64,000 nucleotides of DNA, taken from positions 569,001 to 633,000 of the forward strand of contig JAMWET010002871.1 of assembly GCA_024036415.1 (NCBI GenBank), read 5' to 3'. Numbering within the stretch: position 1 is the stretch's first letter; each line of letters opens with the position of its first letter. Shown here one piece after another: positions 46,076 through 57,551 of the stretch. The notes under the pieces are model-generated. The model worked only from the letters and a program-made list of their open reading frames with translations, was not told where the DNA came from and did not search any database. The position numbers and the translations under genes were made by a program. This DNA is from Prochilodus magdalenae. Lineage: Eukaryota > Chordata > Actinopteri > Characiformes > Prochilodontidae.

Positions 46076-46802
46076 ACCAGCATGGACACCCCAAATACCA
46101 AAAATAACATTGGGCCATATTTTAAGCTGATGCTTCTAAACAGAATATGTTTTTATGGCTTTGGTTCCCGACACTAATCCATCCATTCGTTCCTTACAGC
46201 CCTTTTGACTGGAAATGACAGAAATGGAGTGATGGTCTCTGTTTACTGCACACACGCGATACACAAGCCGGCAGCCGGCAACGTTCCCACGCCTTGGCTT
46301 TTTTTCTCCCAGAATCCATTTTGTTCTAGCAAAGTTCATTATGTATGCATACACAATTACATCAGGACTATATGAGCCCCAGCAGATAATTGCCTCAAAT
46401 CGCCATATCGCTATCACCAATATTTAGAGCAGACTTGATGATGCATTTGTGTGGCTTGGACAGCGTCCCTAGCATTCCGCCTGTGGCTGTGTGCGCTAAA
46501 GCTGTGAGTGCTAACAAGCTATCCAGTTCGCAACTCCGAAGGGAAGCAACCATGAAGCTTCTGGAGCTCCGAGGCTAAATCAACAGAGGGGACTAGAGGG
46601 CAGCTTGTGATTTGCTGCCTCACAGGCCGCACTGCCAAGCAGTTTGGAGATAAGCACTAGTTTTAGAAGCACGAAGAGGCGCTAGCGCTGCCGCTGATTG
46701 ATTTGGTGAAAAGCTGAAAGCTGTATTTTACCGCTTGTGGACTAATACTCCACATGACGGGTCATTCAGTCACTTACCAAAGTATATCACCTTCTGTGAG
46801 TA
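46076..46802. other. Non-coding spacer, possible regulatory DNA
   Basis: About 730 unique bases. 46310-46440 has TATGCATACACAATTACAT and ATAATTGCCTCAAAT motifs, similar in style to conserved non-coding elements. Not testable here. Confidence 0.35.
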
Positions 46803-47158
46803 AGGTGGTAGTAACTTCAGGCCCCTGCAGATGGCGCTGCACGAGGATGATGGGGCTTTAAATACCTGCGGGTGCGAGTGATGGGATCCATAGATTGGGA
46901 AGAGGTGCTACAGTGCAGGGAATGTCTCGTTCCATGTGTGGAAGATGGCTCCAGAGCAGATGTTAATGATTGGCTAAAAGGAGTGACTGAGCATGTGGGC
47001 GTGGCCAAAGACTATAGTGTGAAGGAAGTAGCTGAATCTGCAGGTGTATGGAAGCGTACGGTCATACGGGTCTACCAGCAGTGGCTAAAATCCCAGTCTA
47101 CAGGGAATTCTCCTCAGAATTGTGCCAGGGAAGGCATCCACCACATCTGGCCCAACTG
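46803..47158 (+). mobile_element. Deleted Tc1-type element, copy C (3' truncated)
   Basis: Begins GGTGGTAGTAACTTCAGGCC and encodes the longest uninterrupted reading frame of the family: GSIDWEEVLQCRECLVPC, DWLKGVTEHVGVAKDYS and VKEVAESAGVWKRTVIRVYQ. It breaks off after CATCTGGCCCAACTGG, so the 3' end is lost. Confidence 0.8.
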
Positions 47159-47514
47159 GGCATATGCAGTTTTACCTCAGATGCTATGTTAGCTTGTAGC
47201 ACCAAGAAAGACGAGTTTAATATAGAGGATAAAGCCTACTGATAAATGTTTTGATACATATAAGTAGCTACTAGTTTAACACAGCTAGGCTAACTAGCTA
47301 ATGAGGTAACCCATTTAGCTTAGCTTAGTTGTACCAGTTAGATGTTGACTAGGCTAATTAGCTGGTAGCCAGTCTTTAACTTCACATTTTTGATTATCAG
47401 GATGCTCCACAGAGTCACCCTTGTACTATGTAAATTTACATTGCAGGTGCGGTGTTATATGACACACCACCTTGTATGGCTGTAATAGCTGAACACTGAC
47501 TTAATGTGGTTTAC

Positions 47515-47790
47515 AATAACTTAGAAATTAATTTAAGGTAGCAATACATTTAAGGAGGCACTGAGTTTAAAGCTGGAGATGTAAAGTAGCAGAGATTTAA
47601 TGAGATTTAGGAATGTAATTTAAGGCAGCAGTGAAGTTAAGGTAGCAGAGGTTTTCTGCTAGCAGTAAATTTAAGGTGGCAGAGAATTTAAGGAGGCTTT
47701 AATGTATCAGTGGATTTTGAGGTTACATAGAATTTAAAGTGTCATTGAATTTAAGGTACCACTGGATTTAAGGTAGCGCTATACTTAGAA
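47515..47790. repeat. Degenerate ~23-bp repeat (ATTTAAGGTAGCAG)
   Basis: Roughly a dozen loosely spaced copies of AATTTAAGGTAGCAG-like modules over 275 bases. The order and spacing are irregular, so it is an old decayed tandem array. Confidence 0.6.
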
Positions 47791-48884
47791 TTGTGTTATA
47801 TATTGGGTTCTTTGTAATGGGTTCTTATAGTAATACTCTTATCAAGTTAACTAAATGTCATTTTTGGAGTTCTCTCCATAAATCATATTCATTCATCATT
47901 CTGAACCCATCCTTCCTGTAAACTGTGAACCTGTAGATTATAAGCATATAAATTTGAATAATAATGCCAAGCTTTTTCAAACAGAACTGTAGGTGTTTGG
48001 AATTAAATCTACACTTTCACACATCCAAGGTGGCAGTATCATCCATCTCTCTATCCGGGAAAGATAGAACTCACTTTAAGCGCCTGGTCTCTTTGAGAAC
48101 TCTACAGTGCCTTGCATAAATCTATATTTTTTCACAAGAATGAAAGACTTTATGAAGCTGTTAGTGCACGTTAGCGCTGACATTATGGACTCTTCCTATC
48201 CATGGAAGCTCTCTTCATGACCCATTATTCTGGTTGTTATTTTTTTATCCAGCAGAATATTACCTTTCTAGTTACTGAGGTATCTCTATAGGTGGTTAGC
48301 ACTGCACCAGAAGGGGGAGCCCTAGAGAAATGAAGCCACTATCTCCAGTCCTGAAGCCTGGTGGAGGCAATATAAAACTATAATTGAATATGCTGACCTA
48401 AAGGGCACTTGACAGTCTGAGGGGGAAAAGGGCAGTGGCTGAAGCCCACCCTGGGGTCTGTGCACAGGTCTGCTACTGTGGTTATTGAGGGCTTGTAGGC
48501 TCCTAGATGGTTCCAATGGCCTATGGCTGGTGTATAGTAGGCTAAATATTTGTCTAGCATGATTGTATTTCATTCATTTGGCTGCTTGGTGAAAACATGG
48601 TTCCAATGCTTAGTGCTGCAATATTAAATATATAATATATTTATTAAGGAATGTTCATATTGCTGTTGATACACTGACTACGTTATAAAATAAAACTATT
48701 TCTATTTGTCAGAGGACTTTGATTCCTAAAAACACCTACATGGAATCTCTGAGGTTGGTAAGAATGCTAACATTATTCGATCAGTGCTAATAACACAGTG
48801 TGCAAAAACTCAGAGTACATTGAGGGTGACTCTCCTTTAAAATCTAGCCATGCACTGTACAAAAAAGGAGGGATATATGTATGT
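47791..48884. other. Non-coding stretch with a Tc1-like terminal fragment
   Basis: Mostly unremarkable. At 48113-48140 TACAGTGCCTTGCATAAA matches the terminal inverted repeat of a common fish Tc1 family, but no second end or coding part was found nearby. Confidence 0.35.
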
Positions 48885-49118
48885 ATATCGTCGCTGTCCA
48901 AAGAAAAACATGTATATTAATTTTTGTTGATTTTTACTTTTATTACTCTTTTGATCACATGAGCTGCTATATACACTGTGTAGAATTTCATTAAGAATGG
49001 AGCAACAGAAACGGAGCCGAAGCTGCTTGGAAAGATGTCTGGTTCCATTGATTTCCATTCAACTTAAATGAGGTTCTTGACCTCTCCTGTAAAGTTGCCA
49101 TTTTGGAGATACTTGTCT
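48885..49118 (-). mobile_element. MITE (ATATCG family), reversed copy
   Basis: ATATCGTCGCTGTCCAAAG at the left, then AAAAACATGTAT, the core TCTGGTTCCATTGATTTCCA, CTGTAAAGTTGCCATTTTGG, and a shortened right end GGAGATACTTGTC. The right terminal repeat is truncated by about 15 bases where it meets the TA tract. Confidence 0.82.
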
Positions 49119-49121
49119 GAC

Positions 49122-49154
<33 letters not shown>

Positions 49155-49612
49155 TATATTGTATAATTATAAGCATAGTATTGTATAATTAATTATAGTA
49201 TTGTATAATAGTATTGCATAATTAAAAGTATAGCAAAGAACTTAAAATAGGACCACAAAAATAAATATTAAGTATTACAAAGAAATACAAATCATGAAAC
49301 CAAATAAGATCAATCAGGGCCACAATTTAAAAGTATTAAAATGATAAAATAGTAAATATAAATAAATATAAATAAATAATAATTCATTTACAAAAAACTG
49401 AATAGGAGTAAAATAATAAAATAGAAAACAAAAATCTCTCAAAATCTCAGAAAATAATTATTAATTAGAAATAATATATATATAATAATATAATAATATA
49501 TATATATAATAATATATATATATAATTAATAATAATATTAACAAATATAACAATTAAATAATTATAAATACTAATACTATTATTAATACTACTTCTACTA
49601 CTACTACTAATG

Positions 49613-49646
<34 letters not shown>

Positions 49647-49690
49647 CTGTGAGAAACTAAAATAGACTATAAAAAGTTGATTAATAGGTT
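49119..49690. repeat. Very AT-rich block with TA and TAA microsatellites
   Basis: A TA run at about 49119-49159, then about 500 bases of very A+T-rich text including TATAATAATA runs and (AAT)n at about 49609-49641. It is low complexity and easily melted. No gene features. Confidence 0.9.
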
Positions 49691-50377
49691 AGATTAAAAG
49701 CCAATATCATGATAAATATTAGCCACCCAGGAGCCAAGACTAAAACCCTGAGTTAAAACCAAACCTCCTATTCTCCCAAGAGTTCTGGATCATCTCACAA
49801 CTCTCTCTTGCAATTCTAATGACCTTGGGAATTTGTCTGGGACTCGAGAATGCTTGCTGAAATCCTCTTTTGCATGTGTTTAGCCTAAGTTGATGCTAAT
49901 AAAATCACTCCAGATTACAGCATGATGTTGATCATCTCAGTATTCATAATTTTAATAGGCAGTTTCCTTCCAGAGCTTTAAATAATTGCTATTAAATGCT
50001 TACAGCGCTGAGGAGTTTTTAATATTTCTGCTGGGTGCAAAAAAAGGACGCCATATTTTCATTAAGAGAATGAAATCTGCCCCCGGCTTACTTCAGACCT
50101 GAGACAGGAACACAGCAACCTTGGCCATTTCACTAATTTAGGACGCCTAATAGAAGTAAAGCACCGGAGACTATTATCTGCCCACTGCCAGCCTGGAGAC
50201 CTAAAAGCTGTTGAAGTAGTTAAGGTGAACTAAAGAATAAGAGAGATGGTTCTAGCTTCTCGGCTTCACCCTGTAGTACCTAAAGTACCTCCTCCCCTTT
50301 TCTACGACATCATACTTTGTTGTGCTGAATCCAACACATCCATCTCACCAGAGAAAAATGAGTCACCACGCATGTTT
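49691..50377. other. Unique non-coding stretch, candidate regulatory DNA
   Basis: About 690 bases. 49810-50060 contains many developmental-type motifs (TTTTGCATGTG, AAATAATTGC, TTTTAATAGG) without repeats. A reasonable candidate for a conserved non-coding element. Not provable here. Confidence 0.38.
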
Positions 50378-50510
50378 AAGGTGGTAGTAACATCAGGCTC
50401 CTGCAGAGGGCGCTGAATGAGGATGGTGGATCTATAATACCTATGGGGTGTACGACTGGATTCATAGATTGAGAAGGTGAGGTGCTACAGTGCAGTGAAT
50501 GTCATAGTAG
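50378..50510 (+). mobile_element. Deleted Tc1-type element, copy D (5' fragment)
   Basis: GGTGGTAGTAACATCAGGCTC, then GCAGAGGGCGCTGAATGAGG and TAGATTGAGAAGGTGAGGTG, matching the first 130 bases of the family before it ends abruptly. No coding capacity. Confidence 0.75.
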
Positions 50511-50984
50511 TCCTAGTTTCCAAGTATACTTGATTTATTTCACACATTCCACAGTGGTGCTATGAAGCTCATTAAGGTTTGAAGGTCATGGGTATAACAA
50601 ATGAACAAATTTACAAATTTACAAATGAACATAAATAATAAATACAGAACCATCTAATTGCTAGCCCAATCATTGGAAGATAGGGAGGGAATAATATGGT
50701 GAAAAGTCGTCTTTAATTGTCCTGATGGCTGTAGCACTTTATGTTTCGGTCCATATGTCCTGACTCGTAGGATATATGGTCATGGTTCTTCTTCCACCCG
50801 TCTACGGTTTATTCCAAATAAACAGCCAGTGGAACGGAGATCATTGAGAAAATACAGGAACAAGTTTTTCAAACTAGTCCTAGGATTTGCATGTCATCCT
50901 CACACTACTGGAGACACTGCAAATGAAAAAGTTGCCAAATATCGTAACATCACCAGTAACGTGTACCTGTATGCAGAGCTAAGG
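50511..50984. other. Non-coding spacer, possible dispersed repeat
   Basis: About 470 bases. TCTTTAATTGTCCTGATGGC and GGTTCTTCTTCCACCCG have the look of a dispersed fish repeat, but I cannot name the family. Confidence 0.3.
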
Positions 50985-51130
50985 GACTCGAGTGACATGA
51001 CTTGACTCGAGTCGGACTCGAGTCGCAAATTTGAGGACTTGAGAATTGCTTGACCAACACAGATAAAACACTCGACTTGACTTTGATATGGTATTCATGA
51101 CTTGAGACTTGACTTAGACTTGAGGTAGAT
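50985..51130. repeat. Dispersed repeat rich in CTTGACTCGAGTC
   Basis: CATGACTTGACTCGAGTCGG, GACTCGAGTCGC and many ACTTGACTT modules. It is self-complementary in part (GACTCGAGTC is a palindrome). This ACTCGAGTC repeat is common in fish genomes. Class unknown to me. Confidence 0.55.
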
Positions 51131-51555
51131 AACTCAAATTGATTTGTATACAATATCTGCCTCAGATTTAATGAATTAAGGATTGTTTAGGGAGTTTTAG
51201 GGACCTATGAGGTAACTTATATCATGAATTACACCAGATATAGCGGGCTTTGGATGAGAGGATTGGGTTATGGATTAAAGCAGTAAAGAGAGAACAGCGA
51301 TCTGAAAGATCTGTAGATCAAAGAACAGTGACCCGACCACCCCAACCAACTTCACCCGCCACTACAGAACCCACACGAAAGATGGTTGACGACTAGCTAA
51401 CGGTAAGTTAGATGGGTTCTGAGAAGAGCAGGAGACGGTAATACAGTCAAATACCACTCTACAGGCTGCACGTTACCTCCTGCTCCACTGACCCACCTAC
51501 ATACAGGTTGAGAACTCGTCTGATTATTATTATACATTCATAGAAAGTATAGTAC
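51131..51555. other. Non-coding spacer
   Basis: About 425 bases of unique sequence without recognised features. Confidence 0.35.
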
Positions 51556-52235
51556 GGTGGCCGAGAAAGCCCAACGCACTGCAAGTTAAAAAAGCGCTGC
51601 AAAGTCTCAAAACACAAGCATCAAAATGACACGACTTGCACAACATTAGCCAAACGCACAGCAAACACTGAAAACACATGCAGCTTCCAAAACACAACGG
51701 AAGTGTTTCCGGGGGACACTAAATGTGGACGGACCCATTCGAGAGCAGGCTGCATGGACCTGGACGTAGAGCCGAGACAGCCCCAGTTCCAGCAAAAATT
51801 GTATCTGTTTATTAATGAATATCCAGGCGGGTTATTGGCCAGTTTCTCATGTTTACATTTCGTTCCACCTTAAACAATGCACACCGAGTGGCTGAAATGA
51901 AGGTTTCACTGTTTATTAATAGATAATCTTTCTGTTTACTTCCCAGTTTCTTGTGTGTTACGTAGCCCGCTCTCGAATGGGTCCGTCCCGTTTCAGTGTC
52001 CCCCGGAAACACTTCCGTTGTGTGTTGGAAGCTGCGTGTGTTGTTGTGCTGCGCGTTTGAGACTTTGCAGCGCGTTCGGTTAATGGTTTGGAAGTGGTTT
52101 AATTTTGATGCTTGTGTTTTCAGATCTTGCAGCGCGTTTGGCTAATGTTGTGCAAGTCGTGACATTTCGATGCTTGTGTTTTGAGACTTTGCAGCGCCTT
52201 TTTAACTTGCAGTGCGTCGGGCTTTCTCGGCCACC
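51556..52235. mobile_element. Foldback/MITE element with ~200-bp inverted repeats
   Basis: Left end GGTGGCCGAGAAAGCCCAAC and right end GGGCTTTCTCGGCCACC are inverted copies. Homology continues inward through GCGCTGCAAAGTCTCAAAAC, GAAGTGTTTCCGGGGGACAC and GACCCATTCGAGAGC, over about 200 bases per arm. The right arm carries an internal duplication of about 75 bases (TTTGCAGCGCG, GATGCTTGTGTTTT twice). The centre, about 51780-51965, is unpaired. No transposase is encoded. A clear target-site duplication was not found. Confidence 0.85.
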
Positions 52236-53943
52236 ATTGTATACAGTGGCAGAAGTCGACATCAAATATGTAAAATGTACAAGCTTTGGACAGAACAGCG
52301 GAACGTTAAAAGCAGAACTGTTCCATCATGCTCGTTACAACGCAATCGAGCATTGAGCAATCATGTTATTAAAGGAGGCGAGTAAATGAATGGAGCTTTC
52401 ACATTCACGAAATAGGGCTAATCGAGTCTTTGCCGTGCTGGAAATGGCTGGCTGTTCTATAATGGAGAGCATGCAGAGAGCTAATACTCTGTAAAGTCGG
52501 GTCATACAGCAGTCCAGATAGGCAGCCCGTAAAATAATAGACATGTGCCAGCTTAAGGAAGCGTACCAAACAGCATTAGCCTAATAGCATCCCTACACAC
52601 AGCTCGGTGTGCGCGTGTGCTGGGTGGGAATGAAGCCTAGCATTTCCATACGCACTTGGCAGATGTGAGTTTTAAGTATAAGGCAGGGAAAGGACCTGCT
52701 AAAAAAGTGGGTAAAGTTAAGAAACAATTTAGATTAACATTTTAATCCCTAGTCTAATTATCAGGCTTCCCCAGGAGCTAGGCGCCGGGGGGCGTTCGCA
52801 TGTGCGGGGCGAGAAATCTCTGGGAAAAAAAGCCATTTCCGCTTTGTACCTTGATCTGGGAAGTGTCACAGGAATGACACGTTAATCCCCAGCCGCATCG
52901 CGGAATCGCAGCAGCGACTGTACAGCGATCTCGGCGAAGATACAGCAGCTACGTGTAGGATAGCTTCAGAACGACAGAATCAAGGAAAAGGGAACAGAAC
53001 ACGGGCGACAGAAGCTTCTGGGAGAGAGGGAGTGATTTGTTAGCATGCGCGCGACGCAGAAAGAAAAGCAAGAAAAGAAATTAACGTCTCGAGAATAGTC
53101 TTAACGTCTTAGCGCTCCCCTCGCGAGTGCGGATGACACTAAAACAGGAAAAAAAAAAAAAAAGGAAGAAGAAAACCTGCCGCGACTTGTCAACCCGCTC
53201 ACCTGAAATCCACAGCCACCTCCGCACCGGGGGCCTGCGCCCGGGCTTTGTAGAGACCGACTTCTGCGGTTTAATTAGCGTGACAAAGAAGCGAGGCAAG
53301 AACATCAGAGAGGCCTTTAAAAAAAAGAGAAGGGGGGAAAAAGGCGCACGTAATACGTAACAAGTGAGAGACAGCGGAGCACCTGTTTGGGCCTAATTAC
53401 CGCCACACTACACTAATGCAAAACAATAGAGCGCCCCCGTCACCTGCTTTCTCTGCGCCTGCCTAATAAATTCAAACGGTAATTGAACTAAAAGGAAAAA
53501 AAAACACACAGAAGACACAAAAGCCGCCGCGGAGAGAAACGCTAACGAGTTAACAAACACGGCGTAATCCCGGCGACGCGCCTCGGGAAACGCACAGCGC
53601 AAACTTTACTTTGACGCCCCTGACGTGATCGGGCTCGGGAGTGTACACAGCCCGCATCTCCACGTTTCCCTTTGTGTGTTCTCCCTGCCCGGAATCAGTC
53701 TTCCCAACCATGTCAGATGGGATTACTTCTCATTCCCCTCTGCTAAGTTTTGGCAGGAAGGGACGGCACACCTGGAAACAGCCGTCTCGGCTTTTCCTTC
53801 GGTCAGTGTACAGGAGAAGTACTACTGTGGAAGCCAGGTAGGGCGTCCAGTGAAGGTGGACGTGACAAAGCCAGAGAGCTCGCGCAGAAGAGAAGGACGA
53901 AGCAGGGAATCTGACCCTGAGGGGTTTGCGAGCCAGCCTCCCC
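52236..53943. other. CpG-dense unique region; candidate promoter or first exon
   Basis: 52790-53640 is the most CpG-dense part of the window (GGCGCCGGGGGGCGTTCGC, CGCGCGACGC, GCCGCCGCGG, CCCGGCGACGCGCC). On the minus strand CAG|GTGAGC at 53203/53202 is a consensus donor. An ATG-initiated frame from 53305 reaches it in phase 1, the phase required to join the unc5a exon. The encoded peptide lacks a convincing signal sequence, so I do not call it an exon. It may be a promoter or a non-coding first exon of unc5a, or neither. Confidence 0.4.
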
Positions 53944-55180
53944 AATTCCACTATCCCAAACTTTTCATAAACGTACTCTTTTCCTTAATATCAGACGAGA
54001 TGTGCCTCAAAAACGGCTTCTTAATTACGTTAATTCATTTTAATATGAAATGTTTCTGTTGCTATATATTTATTACATATACAGTGTTGTAACCACATTC
54101 CACTTTTGTACTTTTTAAAATATATATTAATTTTATATTTATTCTATATTAATATTACATTTGTCATTTTATATTTATTTATAACGTTATTTATTAATTA
54201 AGTAATTTATTTATTTATATCATTATCCAAATATCGCATATTGCATGTGAGTGGGCAGTTCTCATTGCATTTCACCGACTGATTGCCGGTTATCAAGAGT
54301 CAAAAAAGGAGGTATTTAAGGTCCTGGACATGGTAACCGATCTTAGGTACAATGTTAGCAGGTCAATCAGTATTATAAACAGTTCAGCTAATAACAGTGA
54401 CGACGGTGGTGGCAAAATCTAGACCTGTACTGATTGTTTGGACAGGGCTAAAGCAGCTCATTTAGCTAGTTAGCTAGCGACGGTAGTTATGGCTGGTTAT
54501 TAATGGTAATTATAATTCCATCATCCCAAACTTTTCATAAACATACTCTTTTCCTTAATATCAGACGAGATATGCCTCAAAAACGGCTTCTCAATTACGT
54601 TAATTCATTTTATTATGAAATGTATTTTAATAAACATGTTTCTAAAACTGTAACTGTATCTGTAACACCTAGTTTTAAATTCCATATGTTTCTGTTTCTA
54701 TACATTTATTACATATACAGTACTGTAACCACATTCCACTTTTGTACTTTTTAAAATATATATTAATTTTATATTTATTCTATATTAATATTACATTTGT
54801 CATTTATATTTATTTATTACTTAATTTATTACTTTATTTATTTATTTATTTATTTCATTATCCAAATATCACATATTGCATGTGAGTGGGCAGTTCTCAT
54901 AGCATTTCACCGACTGATTGCTGGTTATCAAGAGTCAAAAGAGGAGGTATTTAAATCCAGAGCTTTCAATCCAGCGTCCTGGTAACATGGACATGGTAAC
55001 CGATCTTAGGTACAATGTTAGCAGGTCAATCGGTATTATAAACAGTTCAGCTAATAACAGTGACGACGGTGGTGGCAAATCTAGACCTGTACTGAATGTT
55101 TGCACAGGGCTAAAGCAGCTCATTTAGCTAGTTAGCTAACGACGCTAGGTATGGCCGGTTATTAATGGTAATTATAATTC
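53944..55180 (+). repeat. Direct tandem duplication of ~600 bp
   Basis: Two copies in the same orientation: 53944-54514 and 54515-55180. They share TCCCAAACTTTTCATAAAC, TCAGACGAGATGTGCCTC, CATTGCATGTGAGTGGGCAG-like, AATAACAGTGACGACGGTGG and TTAGCTAGTTAGCTA in order, with a few substitutions, AT-rich length changes and about 24 extra bases in copy 2 near 54955. A third start (AATTATAATTCCATCAA) lies at 55172. Confidence 0.93.
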
Positions 55181-56429
55181 CATCAAATAATTCATTCCAT
55201 CAACAGTGCAGTTAGCTAGCCGTGGTGACAAAATTGAGACCTCTTAAAATGATCCTAAGCACAAAACACTGAAGGAGAACAGTTCCCATTAGCTAGAACC
55301 AAGCTCTGTTCAACAGCCCTGATTGGTGGACTCAGTTCATACTTCTTTATGTACAGCAACAGTTCAGTGAACTGTCTCCAGAACCAGGAAGTGGATTCAG
55401 TCTGTGATTTTGAAGGCCCCTGATGTAGACCGTATGCGTGATGCTTGGTAGTCTTCATTTGGAGGTTAGCTTTATATTAATATGTGGCTTATTAATACCA
55501 CCACCACCACCACTACCCCTCCACTATCATTTCCATGTTTCCAAGGCTGTAATCAACATGCCACAGAAATAGTAACCAGATGGCATACTGAAGTTTATAA
55601 AGACCGCGACTTGTAAGAGTCTGGTAAGAATCGCGCTTCAAAACATTTTCTCATGCGTGTGATTTTGCTTTTGCCATGATTAGTCAATATACTAACATAA
55701 TTACACGTTAATTACATTGTAGTTATACATTTCGATATGATTGACATCCTGCGCCAACAGTTTTGAGTCTTAACTGACATGTTTCTTATGCCAAGCGATG
55801 GCGAACACATGGAAAGGAAGTCGAGGATGTTAGAACAGGAAACTGTGAAGGAATATAAAATGACAGCTTGGTTACCGCCTCGGATGACCGCTAATTTAAA
55901 AGACATGTTCTTGTTTTGCTCAGGAAAGCCTTTATGAGCCTGGCCCCAAACCTCCCTGAAGGTTATCAGGCATATGAAGCTAAGGAGCCTCTCAAACAGC
56001 ATTCGTTCCAGTGAATTCCTTTAATTCCCCCGGGTTCCCCCTTGCCCGTTTGCTCAGATTTCCTGAGGAATAGGCATATCAGGCCTCCTGACTCAACCCT
56101 GTATGAATGCAAATGAGGTAGAAAGTGCACCTTTTATTATTTGAAACCCCCTTCTGGTTTCTCCGTCCAAACGCGGGAGATCAAAGACGGCCAAGCGCGG
56201 CACGAGCTCACGGGGGGGCCGGCTGCACACCAAGAGCTGCTGTTGTTACGGCATGAATAACCTTAATTCGGGAAAAAACTCATACGTGAAGGCAAGTAGC
56301 GGAAAGATCCTCAAGGAAAACAGTAAGAGCCGGATGGATGGTGTCCGAGATTAAAGAGAACGGATTACGTACATAGGCTAGGATATATGTGATGAATGCT
56401 TTTGAGAATGATTCCATTGAGGAGCAGGA
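55181..56429. other. Unique non-coding stretch, candidate regulatory DNA
   Basis: About 1.25 kb without recognised repeats. 55870-56350 is compositionally mixed with CpG and homeodomain-like motifs. No exon evidence. Part of intron 1 if the unc5a model holds. Confidence 0.38.
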
Positions 56430-56700
56430 AATACACTCACTAGCCACTTTACCGGGAGCCTCAACCTTGTAGCTGGTGTACAGTCAGATCCTGCAGCCCA
56501 TCTGTTGGGCCTGATTTGTGTTAGTCATCCTCTTGCCCTTCGTCAGTTGTCAGCTTCTCACCACAGAGCTGCTCTGGCGTGGATATTTTTGGGCTGTGGA
56601 CCGCTCTCAACTTAGCCGTGAAATTGGAACACTAGCGCGTCAATGCCGCCGGTCCACTGCGGCAATAAGACCTGGTCAGCTCTGGTCAGGAACTAACCAA
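56430..56700 (+). repeat. Common teleost DNA repeat copy
   Basis: ACACTCACTAGCCACTTTAC, CATCTGTTGGGCCTGATTTG, TTAGTCATCCTCTTGCCCTT, ACCACAGAGCTGCTCTGG and GGATATTTTTGGGCTGTGGA are the ordered signature of a very widespread fish element. It is longer than the copies at 27430 and 34960. Confidence 0.7.
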
Positions 56701-57370
56701 TAATGAACAGGTTAGAAAGTTGATGTACTGTAAAAGGTAGCTGGAGATCTTAAAGCAGATGTACCGAAGATGCAGTCTCCATACCGTCTGATTCCACCCC
56801 CTACCATACATCTATGAATACACTACAGTCATGTCTATTTTTGCTATTGCGATTATTGGCCCCTCCCCCCACCTCCTTACAACGATTAAATAAGTGAACT
56901 GTCATTAAAGAGGCTTTCTGCCAAAGATAGAACGAAGGCTCTGTCACTGCACAGCAGAAGTATATGCATTAGCGTATAGCATGCTATATCCACGGGAGAG
57001 AGAAATTCCCATGGCAACAGAATCCGAAAAAAACACACATGATGTTCCAGGAGCAACGGTGAGCCTGATTAGTTAGGTGTTGATAGTTTGCATCCATGTG
57101 ATTCAGGTTTGAAGGACGTTAACCTTGCTGAAATCTGGCACCGAGCCAGATTTGAACCATTTCTAAGTCAGGTGTGGAAAGCACCTCATCTAAAGCGAAA
57201 CTCATCTAAATTCACAGATGGGATTTTCTTCGTTTTGGAGGGGCAGTGATGTTTTATTGAGATTGTGAGGAATTGGAGGGATAGCTATTCAATTCAGAAT
57301 GTAGAATTCTGAAAAAGACCAATAACGCTGGCACAAAAAGAAACATTCTCCACATTTCTTAAGTTTAAAG
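56701..57370. other. Non-coding spacer
   Basis: About 670 bases, nothing recognised. Confidence 0.35.
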
Positions 57371-57460
57371 CCCACCCTAGTGAACACATACACTAGGGGG
57401 CATTGAGCACACTTTCCAGGACGGCTGGGCGACCCTATCCATGGTGCCCAGGGAGCAGTG
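57371..57460 (+). repeat. Dispersed teleost repeat (CACTAGGGGGCATTGAG type)
   Basis: ACACTAGGGGGCATTGAGCA, ACGGCTGGGCGACCCTATCC and GGGAGCAGTG, a short copy of the element at 6668-6785. Confidence 0.6.
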
Positions 57461-57471
57461 CGATTCTAAAA

Positions 57472-57551
57472 TGATAGATATTCTATTTAGTTTAAATTCT
57501 GGAAAACCTTTTGATAGATATTCTATTTAGTTTAAATTCTGGAAAACCTTT
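57472..57551 (+). repeat. 40-bp perfect tandem duplication
   Basis: TGATAGATATTCTATTTAGT and the rest of a 40-base unit repeated at 57472 and 57512 without change. It sits at the left boundary of the larger duplication. Confidence 0.95.

Noticed and set aside
53408..53602. 64-codon minus-strand frame with hydrophobic stretch, considered as unc5a exon 1
   Set aside because: A donor-like site exists (CAG|GTGACG near 53441) but in phase 0, while the unc5a exon requires phase 1. The sequence does not resemble a UNC5 signal peptide.
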